Assembly: GCF_002105155.1 (NCBI RefSeq)
Contig: NW_019028993.1
Location: forward strand, 310,001 to 374,000
DNA from: Lobosporangium transversale
Lineage: Eukaryota > Mortierellomycota > Mortierellomycetes > Mortierellales > Mortierellaceae
Length of the DNA: 64,000 nucleotides
Direction of reading: 5' to 3'
Shown here: positions 1 through 12,471 of the stretch, piece after piece
Numbering within the stretch: position 1 is the stretch's first letter
Layout of the letters: the number at the start of each line of letters is the position of its first letter
Position numbers and translations under genes: made by a program
The notes under the pieces: generated by a model
The model's database searches: none
What the model was told of the DNA's origin: nothing
The model's input: the letters and a program-made list of their open reading frames with translations, nothing else

Positions 1-103
1 TACAGCGCCATAACACATTCATTCTTTTCAGAAGATCATATTTATACCATCATTTATACTACCCGAACAGAAAAAAAAAAAAAAAAAGAAAAAGAAAAAG
101 AAA

Positions 104-1069
104 ATGTTGCAATCAAGAGTCGCATTTATCGGCGGAGGCAACATGGCGGAAGCCATTCTTGGTGGCCTTCTTGCTTGTGGCTATCCTCTTTCTCAATGTG
201 TTGTCTCAGAACCCATGCAGGCTCGTTGTGAATTCCTTCAAAAGAAATATCCAGGTCTACAAGTCCTCTCCGGCCCACAAGCTAACCAATTGGCCGTTAG
301 TGGATCCAATTCTTCTCAGCGGATCACTACGATGATTACAGAAGGTGCTATTCATGTCAACCCGACGGCTTCTTCCATGGACTTTGCACCTGCAGAAGTC
401 GTCATCTTGGCTGTCAAACCTCAAGTACTTCAACCCGTTGTTTCAAGTTTAAGCCCAGCTTTACAAGCTCGTCAACCTCTTGTCATCTCGATCGCTGCAG
501 GGATCGAAACTCGTGCAATCGCTCAATTTATGACTGAAGGAACTCAGTATTTACCCAAGGACATGCCCCCTGTCATCCGTGTAATGCCCAATACCCCCTC
601 ACTCGTCAACGAAGGCGCTGCAGGGCTCTATGCTACATCGGATACTACCCAACAACAACGTGAAATCGCAGAGTCATTGATGGCTGCGGTTTCAAAACAA
701 GTATCTTGGGTCGAGAAAGAAAGCTTGATCGACACAGTCACAGGTGTGTCGGGATCAGGTCCAGCTTATTTCTTCCTGATGATGGAAGCTATGGAGGATG
801 CTGCTGTCAAGTTGGGAATGGACCGTGAGACAGCAAAGGCTTTGACTATTCAGACATGTTTGGGCGCAGCCAAAATGGCTCAATCAAGTTCAGATGATCT
901 TAAGACCCTTCGGGTCAAAGTCACATCCCCGCAAGGAACTACTGACGCCGCAATCAAGACCTTTGAGAAGGGTGGATTACGTGAGTTGGTTTATGAGAGT
1001 GTTAAGGCTGCAGATTCGAGGAGTAAGAGCTTGGCAACTGAGTTGGGCGGCAACAACGCAAAATTATAA
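104..1069 (+). CDS. PRO3: Pyrroline-5-carboxylate reductase
   Basis: Catalyses the last step of proline synthesis, reducing 1-pyrroline-5-carboxylate with NAD(P)H in the cytosol. The intronless ORF encodes 321 aa. It opens with a Rossmann motif (GGGNMAEAI, residues 10-18) followed by LAVKPQ and the family segment VIRVMPNTPSLV. The C-terminal dimerisation domain carries SGSGPAYFF and the signature VTSPQGTTDAAI. The stretch between the first beta-alpha unit and LAVKPQ (about residues 55-95) is longer than in bacterial ProC and rich in Ser/Thr; I read it as a fungal insertion. The start is the first ATG after an A-rich leader (GAAAAAGAAAAAGAAAATG). An AATAAA polyadenylation signal lies at 1191-1196. 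Family assignment is firm. Confidence 0.96.
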   Translation: MLQSRVAFIGGGNMAEAILGGLLACGYPLSQCVVSEPMQARCEFLQKKYPGLQVLSGPQANQLAVSGSNSSQRITTMITEGAIHVNPTASSMDFAPAEVVILAVKPQVLQPVVSSLSPALQARQPLVISIAAGIETRAIAQFMTEGTQYLPKDMPPVIRVMPNTPSLVNEGAAGLYATSDTTQQQREIAESLMAAVSKQVSWVEKESLIDTVTGVSGSGPAYFFLMMEAMEDAAVKLGMDRETAKALTIQTCLGAAKMAQSSSDDLKTLRVKVTSPQGTTDAAIKTFEKGGLRELVYESVKAADSRSKSLATELGGNNAKL

Positions 1070-1282
1070 AGCTATAATTTAATTTCCTTTTTTTTTTCTT
1101 ACAACCTTGTACACATACCTCACACTCGCACGCGCATAAAATGTGAACAAACAGTCTTCCTTCAAGCATATTTCTTTCATGTAATTATTTAATAAAGATT
1201 AGTCGTAGCAGCATCCAAGCTCTTGGCGCCATTGGCTTTTGTCCAAAAAAAAAAAAAAAAAAAAGTCTTCCCTAAACTACTC

Positions 1283-1776
1283 TTTTTTTTTTTACTACAT
1301 TACTTGAGAGAGCGGTACCAGTGTCCCTCGAGAGAGAGCATTTATGATACGGAATTGATGATGGTCCTCACTAACTGGCTACGCGATATAGAAGGATATG
1401 GGGTCATTGGCCAGTGACGCCTCCGTGAGCTCGAGGATCACAATTATAGTGACATTGTCATCAAGAAACTGGGAGAACCTACGGCTGTCATCGAGCTTTT
1501 GGCTATAGGAAGCCAAACTTCTATAAAAGACCATATCAGCAAGACGTCATCTTACAAATGCTTACTCTCACCAGAAGAAGCTTGGATTGTTCACTTTACT
1601 TGTGAAGATGACTATTTTGAACATCCATACTGGCAAACCGACGTGGAGCTGGACCAAGGGGTGATTTGGTGCATTTTTGGGACGACCAGGGTTTTAATAC
1701 AGTGCGGATATGCGCCCGCTGGAAGGGTAGAAGTGGCAACACTCAGGCAATTGGTAATGAGCTATTGACTGCCTGA
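1283..1776 (+). pseudogene. Crinkler/REase-like effector gene fragment, broken
   Basis: Reading the + strand gives a protein-like stretch (EPTAVIELLAIGS, then SPEEAWIVHFTCEDDYFEHP). This resembles the C-terminal domain of Crinkler-like/PD-(D/E)XK proteins abundant in Mucoromycota; that match is from memory. An in-frame TGA sits at 1415-1417. The frame then shifts in the G run at about 1658-1661. In the +1 frame the text continues as GDLVHFWDDQGFNTVRICARW and stops at 1774-1776. Thus at least one nonsense and one frameshift mutation separate three pieces of one former gene. The 5' side is invaded by a poly(A) and a poly(T) run (1246-1292). I see no intact copy nearby; the intact nuclease-like gene at 22194-24118 is a different family member type. 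Confidence 0.6.
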
Positions 1777-2706
1777 CGGTTATTCTTTTTTTTTTTTTTT
1801 TTTTTTTACCCCAGTATTGAATGAAGCATCCAAAACGCCTCATTTGCCAATATTAGCTTTATAACTTTACTGACCTTTGTATATAGCGAGATTTATTTCG
1901 CATTGATGACATTGACATTGACGACAAACATTTTTACTGTTGTAAAACGATGTGTTGGTGTCCTCTCTCTCTCCACTATTATTTTTAGTATCCTAGTATT
2001 TTGAATCCTAAGAATTTGAATCTTATAACAACATGAAGTAAAGGATTCAAAAGCCCAAGCCACAATGAGGTGTACATGTACATGTACGTCGTGAAATTCA
2101 ATCACATTAGCAGTCCTTTTCAAAGTTGCTTTGCCAGAAGCTGACATTTAGAGGGCCTGTTCCGATCTGATAGAATTAACTTAATGCATTGGCATTCTTC
2201 TTTCTCTTGCTCTCTTTTCATTATAGAAGCATTGGTTAAATTTTAAAAAATGCATAAGGATGAGCTATTACTCTGAGGCAAACAGCGTGATTAAGTGAAT
2301 AAGTTCAACTTGCAACCAGCGGGTCAAACGCTAAAACCATATATAGCATGTTTGTCATTCTGTATATATGCTATACAAACAAGCAAGGCTTACAATAATA
2401 ATAATAATATAAAATAAAAAGGCGTCAATGGAATGCATTACCTACCAAGCGATGATCATTGTACGAGAATCTGAATTGTTTCTCTAATAGGCTCCTCTAC
2501 AAACATCTTTGAAAGTAGAGTCGTTGGCGTCAGATTCTATGGCTGAGTAATGAGGGCTGACAGGTGACTTTCCATCATCATTTATCACTCAAGAAATGGC
2601 GCCGAGATGTAAATGTCAGAGGGCAGGTTGATTCATATTAGCATCACTGAGCTCAACGACCCTTGATATTCAGACATATCAGCATATCAGTCTAATCTCA
2701 ACAGAG

Positions 2707-2751
<45 letters not shown>

Positions 2752-3951
2752 GGTTGCTTCCACTCATCGTGCTTTGCTGGAAAGAGAGAGTTACATTGGA
2801 TGAATGAACATTTCAAAAGGCAAAGACTTTGAACCGTTGGCTGCAAAATTAAAAGCGGTTTATTCATTGGAGCAATTTAATTCGCCCACAAGATTGTTTG
2901 CTTTGCTTTATTTTATTTTATTTTATTTTATTTTATTTTTTTTGGCAACGACTACCTAAATTTAGCAACCTAAAGGTTTCTTATGCATATCAAATTATAA
3001 ATATTTCTTTTCCAACGAACAACCTTCGGCAGAAAACAAATCTTTGTGATTGAATAGTGGAATCGAATTGATGTGAGCAATAATGGAGGAGCTTCATTAG
3101 GAATAACAAACAATAAATAGGAGAGTGATGGTCTCGATCTCAAAGTTGTAGTCGTTGTTGTTGTTATTGCTGCTTCTGCAAATCCTATTTTTGGGCCCTA
3201 GTGCCAGCGGGCTCTTGACCTTCACGATCGGATCATGTACATATTTATAGTCCTTTCTTTTTTTTTCTTTTTTTTTTTTTTTTCTCGTCTATGCCTCCTC
3301 AAGAAACGCGTTGACTATGTGTCTCACGCTCATGCTGTTACTAAATCTAGCAATCTAGCGCCCTCCTTTATAAAACTTGCTTAAGTCACTCACATTGTTA
3401 TTACGCTTCTCCCCCATGGTATGTTGTGCCGGAGAGTTTTTGTCCTTTACTCCTTTTTTTTTTTTCTTTTTTTTTTCCTATTTCCTGTTTGCTTTATTAC
3501 TCCTATCCTTACACCAATTGTTCTTTCATTTTGTCCAATTGGTACTCTTGAAACAGCTCCTTTGGCTCCTTGTTCCAATTGTTCTTGTTTTGACCGTTCA
3601 TGCTTCAACTGTGGCTGTTTGCTGTTTTCTGTTTTGGTCGCTCCAGATGCCAAGAACTATCTCCGCATTCTTCTCGCACCAACATACGTTCTTTAGCTTA
3701 AGAACCACCTGCAATTAGCACCAAAAACAAAGGGAAAATCCTGTGATGCCCTGACGGACGGATCTCATATTTATGGCCCCAATCCTCTTTTATTTTTACT
3801 TTCTTTTATCACCTCCGCCTGTAAAAGGAAAAAAAAGGAGGAGGAACTTCTTTCAAGTTCGGAATGATCATCCTTACCATTATTGTACCCGTAGATCAAA
3901 AAAAAAATCTAAAGGACGAACATGTACATTTTTCTCATTTGCTATCCTTAT

Positions 3952-3984
<33 letters not shown>

Positions 3985-4602
3985 TTTTTACCTTGATTGT
4001 CATTAATCCTGCCATCTAGTGAAGAGATGACATATTATACATATTTATAACTTTTTTTTTTCTTTTTCTTTTTGTGTTCCGGACCGGGCTGTGCCTGTTT
4101 TCTTTGTTGAGATAAGCAGTCCTTCACATTTTTTTTTTTTTTTTTTTTTTTTTTTGATTTTATTCAGACAACACGGACTTTTAAAGGAGAGAGAGAGAGA
4201 GAGCATGTCTGGACACAAACACAGACGCGTGGTTGCAGACGTTTGTTTACCTTTTGTGAAAGGTTGGATCAAAAGTAAAAAGGTAAATAGTAAAAACTCT
4301 TTCTATTTATAATAGGCGGGGGGGGATGCAAGAGTAGGGGTGAAGAATAGGGGAAAGAAGTCTTTTTGCAAAAACAAAAAAAAAGTTCAATTTCCTTGTG
4401 TACTTCGTGTACATGTGCATGCATGTTTATACACTTTACCCGACAACGTGCTAAAAAAGCGGGAACTTTTGTTTTTTTTTATTTTTTTATTTTTTTGTTG
4501 TGTTGAGTATAGTGAGTATCGTGTGTATGAGTATCGTGAGTGTCGTGAGTATTATGGAAGTATACTTTGTAATCGAGCATATGAATCGTAGACATGTATA
4601 TT
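1777..4602. other. Gene-poor spacer
   Basis: No supportable gene. It contains poly(T) at 1785-1807, a back-to-back T/A run at 2708-2748, a (TTTTA)n microsatellite around 2905-2945, and further poly(T)/poly(A) runs (3256-3283, 3953-3980, 4130-4155). The ORFs around 3377-3718 are translations of T-rich sequence. Confidence 0.6.
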
Positions 4603-4833
4603 GAGTCCTCAGAAAGTCATGAACAAATATATTTTTAAAGTATTCAATTTGAATTAATATTTGCAAAAACATAATTTTACGTACGAAGCTTGAAAAGCAC
4701 ATATTTTTTTGAATTAGATACAATAGAAAAAAAAAAAAAATTCTCAAAATTCTTGATGTCCAAAAATGGAAGTATTCTATTCAATATAAAAACGTGACAA
4801 ATATATTTGTTCATGACTTTCTGGCGAGGACTC
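4603..4833. mobile_element. MITE-like inverted-repeat element
   Basis: A left arm at 4603-4631 (GAGTCCTCAGAAAGTCATGA and following) reappears as its reverse complement at 4803-4833. The right arm differs only by a 3-nt insertion in the GAGTCCTC end. The 231-bp unit is AT-rich inside and has no ORF. This is the structure of a miniature inverted-repeat transposon (non-autonomous DNA transposon) or a fold-back hairpin. I cannot identify a clean target-site duplication; the flanks are TA-rich, which would suit a Tc1/mariner-type element. Confidence 0.5.
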
Positions 4834-6858
4834 TATTATACTACGAACCGAAAGTAAAAGTGTTCGGACGATTACCATATAGTAATAAGCTAACGAGGCC
4901 ATACATCTCACCCAAAAACTCATAGATCGGTCAGCTCGCTTTCTCCCTGTTCTACATTCCATTAAAAAAAAATAAAAAAAAAAAAACTTAGTCTCGTCTA
5001 TGAATGCATGATTAGACTACTATGCAGACTAACACAATGGTTTCTAAAAAATATCGCGAAACACATCACTGTATTGATATGAATGTATACTGATGGCTGG
5101 ACGGTTTGTGCCAAATCTGTAGAAAGGGTCCAACTTTTGAGATGCATGATGAGGCTGACTCCATAACAGTCTTGGTCCCTTAGTTGGGTCTCTATTTCCT
5201 TTTGTCTCTCCCTCTCCCTCTTTTTTTTTTTTTTTTTTTTTTTTCCGAACCCGATTGGAATGATAATGACAGTCGGCATGGAGGTAGGGATTAGCTTCTT
5301 ATGAAGAAAGATAGACAGTATGGTATACGGTGGTGTATGGTGTACAGTACAGCTGCAACTTCTGAGCCTCATCAGTTAAAGAAGAGGGAAAAGGATTGGT
5401 GATTGGGGAATTGGAAATTGGGATTGGAGACTGAGGAGTTATTAATGAAGAACTCTGCAATAGCTGCAATCCAAAAGTATTTGGAATAATAAGGCACTAT
5501 TAGACCAGTTACACGAATGGGACGGCACCTCGGCATAGAAAAAAAAAAAAAAAAAAAAAAAAAAGAGAGCCGTCGCCATGCCTTGCATTGACAACATTGA
5601 CTAGGACAATAGGAAAAGTTTTCATTTCTTGCAGCGTGTACATGTACATTGTAATTTTCTTTATTTTTTTGTACCTCGCCCGCAGGAGATTGCGACCATG
5701 ATAAAGAAAGATCGTTGTAATTGCTCTCATTGATGTTGCTGCTCTTTTTTTTTTTTTTTATCTTCAATCAAAAAGTAATTTAGGATGAAGGTATATGAGC
5801 TTTTCTGTGTCCTCTGTCATACCGTTCAATGACTAGCTTTCCATGTAAAAAAGGCGTATATGTTAATCAATGAACAATTCTGTGTTACAAGGCCCACTAT
5901 GATGCGGTAAGAGTGATTTAGCAGAAATGATGAATGACATTTTGATTAGCATGGTTCTTTATCTTTGATGTAAAAGATATGTCTGAGACCCATGTTTCTT
6001 CTGTTCTTTAGGCTATACATTTGTTTGGCATGTATATTGGAATATAAACATTTGAAAGTAAAAGTAAAAAAAAAAAATAGTGAGCGAGGAGAGGCTTGTA
6101 GGGTCTGTTCGTCTTCCATGGAGCCTGGATGCAGCCTTTCCCCCCCTCTTTCTTTCTCTCTCCATCTTTTAACTGGGCTTTGAAGGAGGGGGGGGGAGAA
6201 TTTCTTTTTTTATTTAACTGGACTTATAGAAGAGGCACAGCAACTCAACGGAAGTTAGGGCACAGTTTATTTTGTCTTTTAGGAGGGATGTGGAGATATG
6301 GCATAGGCTTTGCTATAAAGGATTGAGATATGGGGTCAAGACGGGCTACATGGGTGGAGAACGAGATGGAGACAGCTGTATTGTGAAGAGGAATGGGTGA
6401 TAGCTGTTTTTTTAAAATGGGATAGCATAGGAATGGAGGACGAGGACGAGGTTCAGGGTCAACTTTATTCGTATTTTTGTATGTATATTTTTTCTTTATT
6501 TTATTTTATTTTATTCTATTGTAAAAAAGGGTGCAGTACACAATACAAAATAAAATACATTAAAATAAAACCTGGCCTCAAATATAAATACACTCCAGTC
6601 GAAGGGCACCCTCTTTTCTTTTTTTTTTTTTTTTTTTTTTTTTATGTGTATGTGTTTCTGTCTGTGTCTTCCTTCTATTCATTCTTTTTCTCAGGAACAC
6701 CTTCCTTCACCCTTACTCTCTCTTACTCTTTCTCGACTCCTTCTTGTCTAAACGGCTCAGTAACTCCTTCGTCCCCATCCACATCCATTGACTCATTCAA
6801 AACACACTTTCCACCCTCTTTATTTTGCATATCCCTCATTTTGGCATCTTTTTGAAAA
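4834..6858. other. Gene-poor spacer upstream of tentative gene
   Basis: No supportable gene. Poly(T)/poly(A) runs occur at 5221-5244, 5539-5564, 5744-5759 and 6618-6643. The ORFs here are built from these runs. The last few hundred bases are pyrimidine-rich (CTTCACCCTTACTCTC type), as seen upstream of other genes in this window. Confidence 0.5.
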
Positions 6859-8577
6859 ATGGCTTCTACACTCGTCTACACCCCTACAGCTGCTGTCACA
6901 ACCACAGCTGCCTCCCCTTCCTTCATCTATGATTTTACACCTGAATCTACTTCTACCACGACTAATATACAATCTAACATTGTCAATAAATCAAATCGAC
7001 ACTCCGTTCCAAGTTCAAACATTCTCTGGGAGCAGCATCATCAACAACAACAACAGCAACAGCAACAGCAATTGATGCAGAAACAGCAACGTTTCCAGGA
7101 GAAGCCTTCACAACAGCCATCTCCCCCTCCTGGCCGTGCAGGAGGTCCTCGCTTGAGCCTTGACACCTCTCAGGAACGCCTTCAAAAATTCACAGTCATC
7201 AAGCATGGTGATCAGACATGTCTGAAATTGTTCTCTCCCAACCTAGTCGAGTCCCCTGTTAGCTTCTTGAGTGAGAAACAACTCTTAGAAGACAAGAAGC
7301 TTTGGGAGAACGGACCCGACGAGGCCTTCCAGAGAAAGCTCGAGATGGAGAGACGTGAAGCTTATCAAGGTAGGAAAAAAAACCCAACAAATGTTCCACC
7401 GAACAATGAAACACAATTGCTTTTGATAGTGATCAGAGAAACAACCATAGTACACATCAGAGTCAAATCCAATTAGGGAGGACTCAAAGGATTTACTCAG
7501 AGTTCCGTTCTCTTGAGTTCACGAATTGAACGCCGGAGTACATATTTTTTTATTTGTGGATGGGAGACCCTAGCTTTTCACTCAAATCAAAGCCCCGAAA
7601 AAAAAAAAAAATTCATTGCCACTCTTGAAGCGGCACTGCAATTTTTATTTTTTTGGCTGTTCGTAAATCCGATGTCTGTGTGTGTGTGTTTTTTTTTTTT
7701 TCATGCCCAAAAAATCGGGCTCTGTCCGGGCTGTGGGCAGTGTAAATCGATCCCCTTGTCTTCGCCTTTGCCCATCTTTGCCACATTCGTCGAGTGTATG
7801 ATCACTTGTTTATGTCCATGCTTAACAAGCCATGCAGACTCATGCCTCATTACATTACATGTGCGGAGTCTAGAAAAAAAGAGAAGGGTCTAGGTTTTTC
7901 TCTCTAGACCATTACCAGCACTTGTCATTATCATTTTATTTTATTTTATCAAACGATCTTATCTGTCTACAACCTATTTGTCTTATATGCTATGGTAAGA
8001 CGGAATAACCATTATTTGATGGCGCTGAGCTACAAGTAGTCTTGGGATCTAAAAAAGAAAAAAGGGCAAATGTTTTGCATTGTAAAAAGCACGCCACTTG
8101 GCTGTGTGGGAATGTGTGTATAAAAAAAAATGCGACAGTTGAAAACGCGACGTGTGAGTCTACAAAAAAAAAAAAAAAAAAAAAAATTGTGATCTATTTT
8201 TGTCTTCCTAGGCGCCATGTTGTTGTCGTGATTGTCTGGCTTTTGCATACATGTTTGTTGTGATTTTTTTTTTTTTTAAACATCCGTCAGTGCCAGTGTG
8301 TTTAAACATGTTTATTCGATTGGGAGATAGCCCTATGACATCAGTGACTTCTGTTCCTATCTAATCTATAATCTCTTGGTGCGGATTGTCGGTTACCTGG
8401 ACTCACCTTTATTTTTATGTATTATATCATTCTTTAATAATAAAATATCTTTAGTGCGTTCCAAGCAACAGCTCCGCGGTTTTGTTCTAGGCATCTGGGT
8501 TGGATGTCTCGTCAGCCTTTTGATTGTGCAACAAACTGCCGCAAAGGTCTACATCCCAAGTCATCTGGCCAGGTAAG

Positions 8578-8608
<31 letters not shown>

Positions 8609-8671
8609 AAACCTTGCATTTCATCGGAGAAGAGTAACAATGCAACATCAAAGTTCGTTGCGTAATGTCAT

Positions 8672-8707
<36 letters not shown>

Positions 8708-8769
8708 GAGAATATTCCATCCAACCTCGATCAGTCGCTCAAAAGCAACCCCCGTCTACCACTCTATGA
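6859..8769 (+). CDS. Unrecognised single-pass membrane protein (tentative 4-exon model)
   Basis: Exon 1 (6859-7369) is the solid part. It has a Thr/Ala-rich start, a Gln run near residue 60, a Pro-rich linker, then a well-formed segment (LQKFTVIKHGDQTCLKLFS ... SFLSEKQLLEDKKLWENG ... MERREAYQ) ending at a GTAGGA donor in phase 1. A phase-compatible exon at 8455-8572 follows a TATCTTTAG acceptor. It encodes a basic stretch (RSKQQLR) and a hydrophobic helix (GFVLGIWVGCLVSLLIV), a plausible membrane anchor. Small exons 8630-8673 and 8705-8769 would finish the protein. The model implies a 1.1-kb intron (7370-8454) and introns made largely of poly(A). I do not recognise the family. A shorter protein ending near 7476-7530 is the main alternative. 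Confidence 0.38.
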
Positions 8770-11120
8770 TTATGCCTCAATTGCTCTGCGCCAAAGGGCA
8801 GTGTTGAGCATGCATATCCATTCAGATAACGGGGGACACCTTAGCGAATCAGATGAATAGGATCGGCAGCATGTCATCGCTTCTCTCATACCCGAAGGAC
8901 AGGGGATGAAGGTGACCGTGCACCATCTGCATTAAGCACAACCAATCAATATCACTGGCGGACTGAATCCCATTACCTCACATATGCATGCATGGATTAT
9001 TGGTTGAGTTTGATCCCCATCATCACACAATGAGCCCTGATCCATATCAAGCTAACTCTCTTTCTTTTATCTTCTATATTAATAGACGTGACACTTCCCC
9101 TCTCTTGTTCCTCATGGTACTTTTGAGTTGTGTAGCAGCAGTACGCTCTGGAGCGCGTTGTATACTCTCTGCCCTTGCAACCTGTACTGCAGTTCTGACG
9201 TGCTTCGCCACCATGATTGCCAATCATAGCCGCTACTCGGTCGAGTTTAACGTATACAAGTCTATTCAAGCTGAATCCGCATCCAAAGCCATTATATAAA
9301 ACTATTCGCTTTATCTCACTCACACACATACACATACACGCTCAAAGACACACACACACATACTTCACATACTTATTCTTTGCATACTATTCAGCCCTTC
9401 ATCTCTCCTATCTACTCCTAACCTATAAACTTCATTTCATTTTCATGTATATACTTGATTTTTTTTTTTTTTTTTTTCCCTATACATTTGCGGCCTTTTA
9501 AGCTAGCTTCGGTTTCACTTCCACCCAAATATGTACTATAGTAACCTTCTCTACCCCTACTACAACCATGATAGTTGTAGTAATTGTAATTAAAAGAAAA
9601 TCAAAAACAATGAGAAAGTCAGGCTATTTTATATATTTGTATGCTGAAATTATGATATTAATTTCGCTGTTGTTGTTGCTGTTGTTGTTGTGGTTAACAT
9701 TGTTGTATATATCGTATAAATTAAAGTCAAAGGAATGTCGCACGAAGACCTAGACCATTAAAGTCATGAAAAGAGGAAAGATCATTGACGCTAAAGATAA
9801 TTCGTAACAGAAGATAGCAACAGAAAAGAAATTTCCACAGTTTGGATCGCTTCAAGTCTAAATCGTTTTACAGAACCATACTAGGACAGAAAGAGATAGA
9901 TACACGCAGAGACAGAGAGAGAAAGAGAGAGAGAGATGGTTCTCTACAAAGATTGAGAGGAAGAGCCGACAAGGATATGGAGAATGGCGTCTTTATGACG
10001 ATTCCTCCTTTCCACGGCAAAACTTACTGGTAATTGATCCGTGTCATATTAATTCGGAATAAGGTAAGGAGATGGATGGGGATGGAGAGATTTCTCTATG
10101 AATGTAACCATATGGTAGACTATTAAAAAGTTTATTTTTTCTCGCATGGTAAGTTTATTCAGACGGATGAACCTCATGCATTGAGTCATAACCATCCTCG
10201 TCCGCAGTCAAAAAATTCGGGGCCCTGAAAGCATGTTTTCCTTATTTTTGCTGTGCGACATCATTAACCACAATCATTAAAGGTTAAAATCATATCCTCT
10301 CACCATGTGGTCAGGTGCTGCTTACCTCGTGGCACCTACAACCCAAATTTGTTTCACGACAAAGACAGAAGAGGAACTACAGCCCAACTTTTCTGCACAC
10401 TTGACTGAAAGAGTGACTGCTCCAAAAGTCGACAACCTTAAATTATAGTTTCTCTAAAGTGCCCGAGCCTCAAAAGCATTAGCCACGCCGTTTCTCTCCC
10501 GAACAAAGTGGGGGGAAACTTCTTCTCTTGTGCATCCCTGATTATGTGTGTGTGTAGCGTTGAACAATGTCAATTAGCATTTTTTATAATTAAAATATTT
10601 AAACCTAATGGCGAGAACGTTCTTTCTGAAAATGCCTCCTCTCTATCTTTTTCTAAAATGCCTCATCAATACATGTCAATAACTGATAGGCAAGTTCATT
10701 ATCTATAATTATTATTTCCGTTCTTATTAGTTTTCAATTCCCTCCGGTGTCTTGTGTTGGCGCTGTGCACGTAAAGAGGGGAAAATTATCGAGCGAATTG
10801 GGAGGATAGAGAAAATAAGGAGAATAGGACGTGCACGAAGGAGTTCCAGCGTTTGTGGCTAAACTGAATGAAGCAACTCTAAATAAAAGCAAACAGTATA
10901 TATGATAGTATATAAGAATATATATTTTATATGACAGATATAATATATAAATATATGCTCTCAAAAGAGGTCTTGTGTTCATAGAAGGGACAAAAAGTTC
11001 CCATTTTTCTATTTGGTAACTTCCACTCTTCTTTTTTTGTCGACCCTTTTTATCCATGCGCCGTTTAGCCAGTATTTAGGAAAAAAAAGACAATGGCTTG
11101 GTAGCCCTTATCGTGATATC

Positions 11121-11160
<40 letters not shown>

Positions 11161-12471
11161 GCTTGTCTACTCTTCTGCGTTGACTTTCTGTCACACATTC
11201 TTTTTTTCCCCTTTTTCTCCGGAAGAATTCATAATTGAACATTCTATCAGATCAAACTCTGGAGAAAAAAAAGAAGAAAAGAAAAAAAGAAAACTACCGG
11301 GGCTGTGACATGTATATGCTTAAACTGGTTATTGCTACATTCTTAGTTTTCCATGGATCGTCAAATGCTGGTAAACTTTGTTATGAAATCCCTCAAAGTT
11401 TTTTTTTTTTTTTTTTTACTCTTTGACTTTAAAATTAATTGCCTTGATTCACGAGGTCTCCCTCGTTTTGTAGAATTGGTCGAGTCTATATTTTCCACGC
11501 TTGCATTGGCGGCGCATATGCGCGATATGAGTGAGTGAGTCTCAAAATGATAGGAAAAGGTGCAACAACATAGAATTATCTTCCATGAACAAAGTGTTTG
11601 TGCCGAAATGCCCCAAGGCTTTTTTTCTTTTTATTCACATGAAACAAAGTCGCTTTTTAGAAGTGATCATCCAGCTACTTTGCGACTAAAAAAAAAAAAA
11701 AAACCTCCCACGATTACTACCCTACTGTCAGGAATCAAATAAATGTGTTTTTTTTTTTTAAAAAAATAAAATAAAATAAAATAAAATAGGATGTTAGTGC
11801 TCGTTCGAGAGAAAGAGAGAGGAGGGGAACATAGTGGTGCCGTTGCTCTCGGGGATGAGGCTAAATAAGGAAGGGGCCTTGCGGAACCGTCGTCTTCGTA
11901 TTCACCCGAGAAGTCTAAAATATGATACTACGTAAGGGACGAGCATTGTTCTGTTAAGGACAATAAATTGAGTTTGTTACCTAACACAGCGTGCCAGACT
12001 TCTCAAACATTGGCAAGAAGGGCTGAGCGATCATCACCTGTTAACTTAAGCTCCTTGTTAACCTAAAATGCGCAGCCCCCCTCTCTGAACTCGCAAAGAC
12101 ATAAATAACGAGCTCCTTTTCATAACCTTTTTTTTTTTTTTTTTTTTGTAATTGCTTGCTCTCCATTCATCATTCCATTCACATTCACATCCCCATTTCC
12201 TTTTCTGCAAAAGAATAGTTAACAAGGGCGTTTTTTCTGTCCTTCTACTTCAACTTTTAATCCCAACCTCTCCACTCCACTCGCAAATCGCGACTTTTTA
12301 ATTATTATCATACACACGCATTTATATACCAAAACACAGGCCAAGCTTTTTTTTTGACATTCTGATAATATCTTTTGTCATCACCTGTCGTTATTTATCA
12401 TATCAATCCAATTCAACAAAACAAATAAACTATCCAGGAACTGAGGGGAAAGAGAGATCGAATAAATAAGA
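8770..12471. other. Long spacer; one unassigned ORF
   Basis: No recognised gene. An open stretch at 8988-9299 (+) contains a hydrophobic, Cys/Ala-rich run but has no recognised relatives. It ends against a TATATAAA box at 9293-9300 followed by a CA-rich stretch (9319-9361). Poly(A)/poly(T) runs occur at 9459-9477, 11125-11156, 11399-11417 and 12129-12147, plus AAATA/TAAAA repeats near 11760-11788. The end of the interval is the pyrimidine-rich promoter of the Zn2Cys6 gene, with a TATATA element near 12324. Confidence 0.5.

Noticed and set aside
3377-3718. Cys-rich CSNCSCFDRSCFNCGC peptide resembling a metallothionein
   Set aside because: It sits in a frame full of poly-Phe from T runs, has no credible start or splice, and the complement is open too.
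4045-4312. ORFs with poly-Lys/poly-Phe and GA repeats
   Set aside because: Explained by homopolymer and (GA)n tracts; same holds for most short ORFs in 3.2-12 kb, 44.6-45.3 kb and 57.9-58.2 kb.
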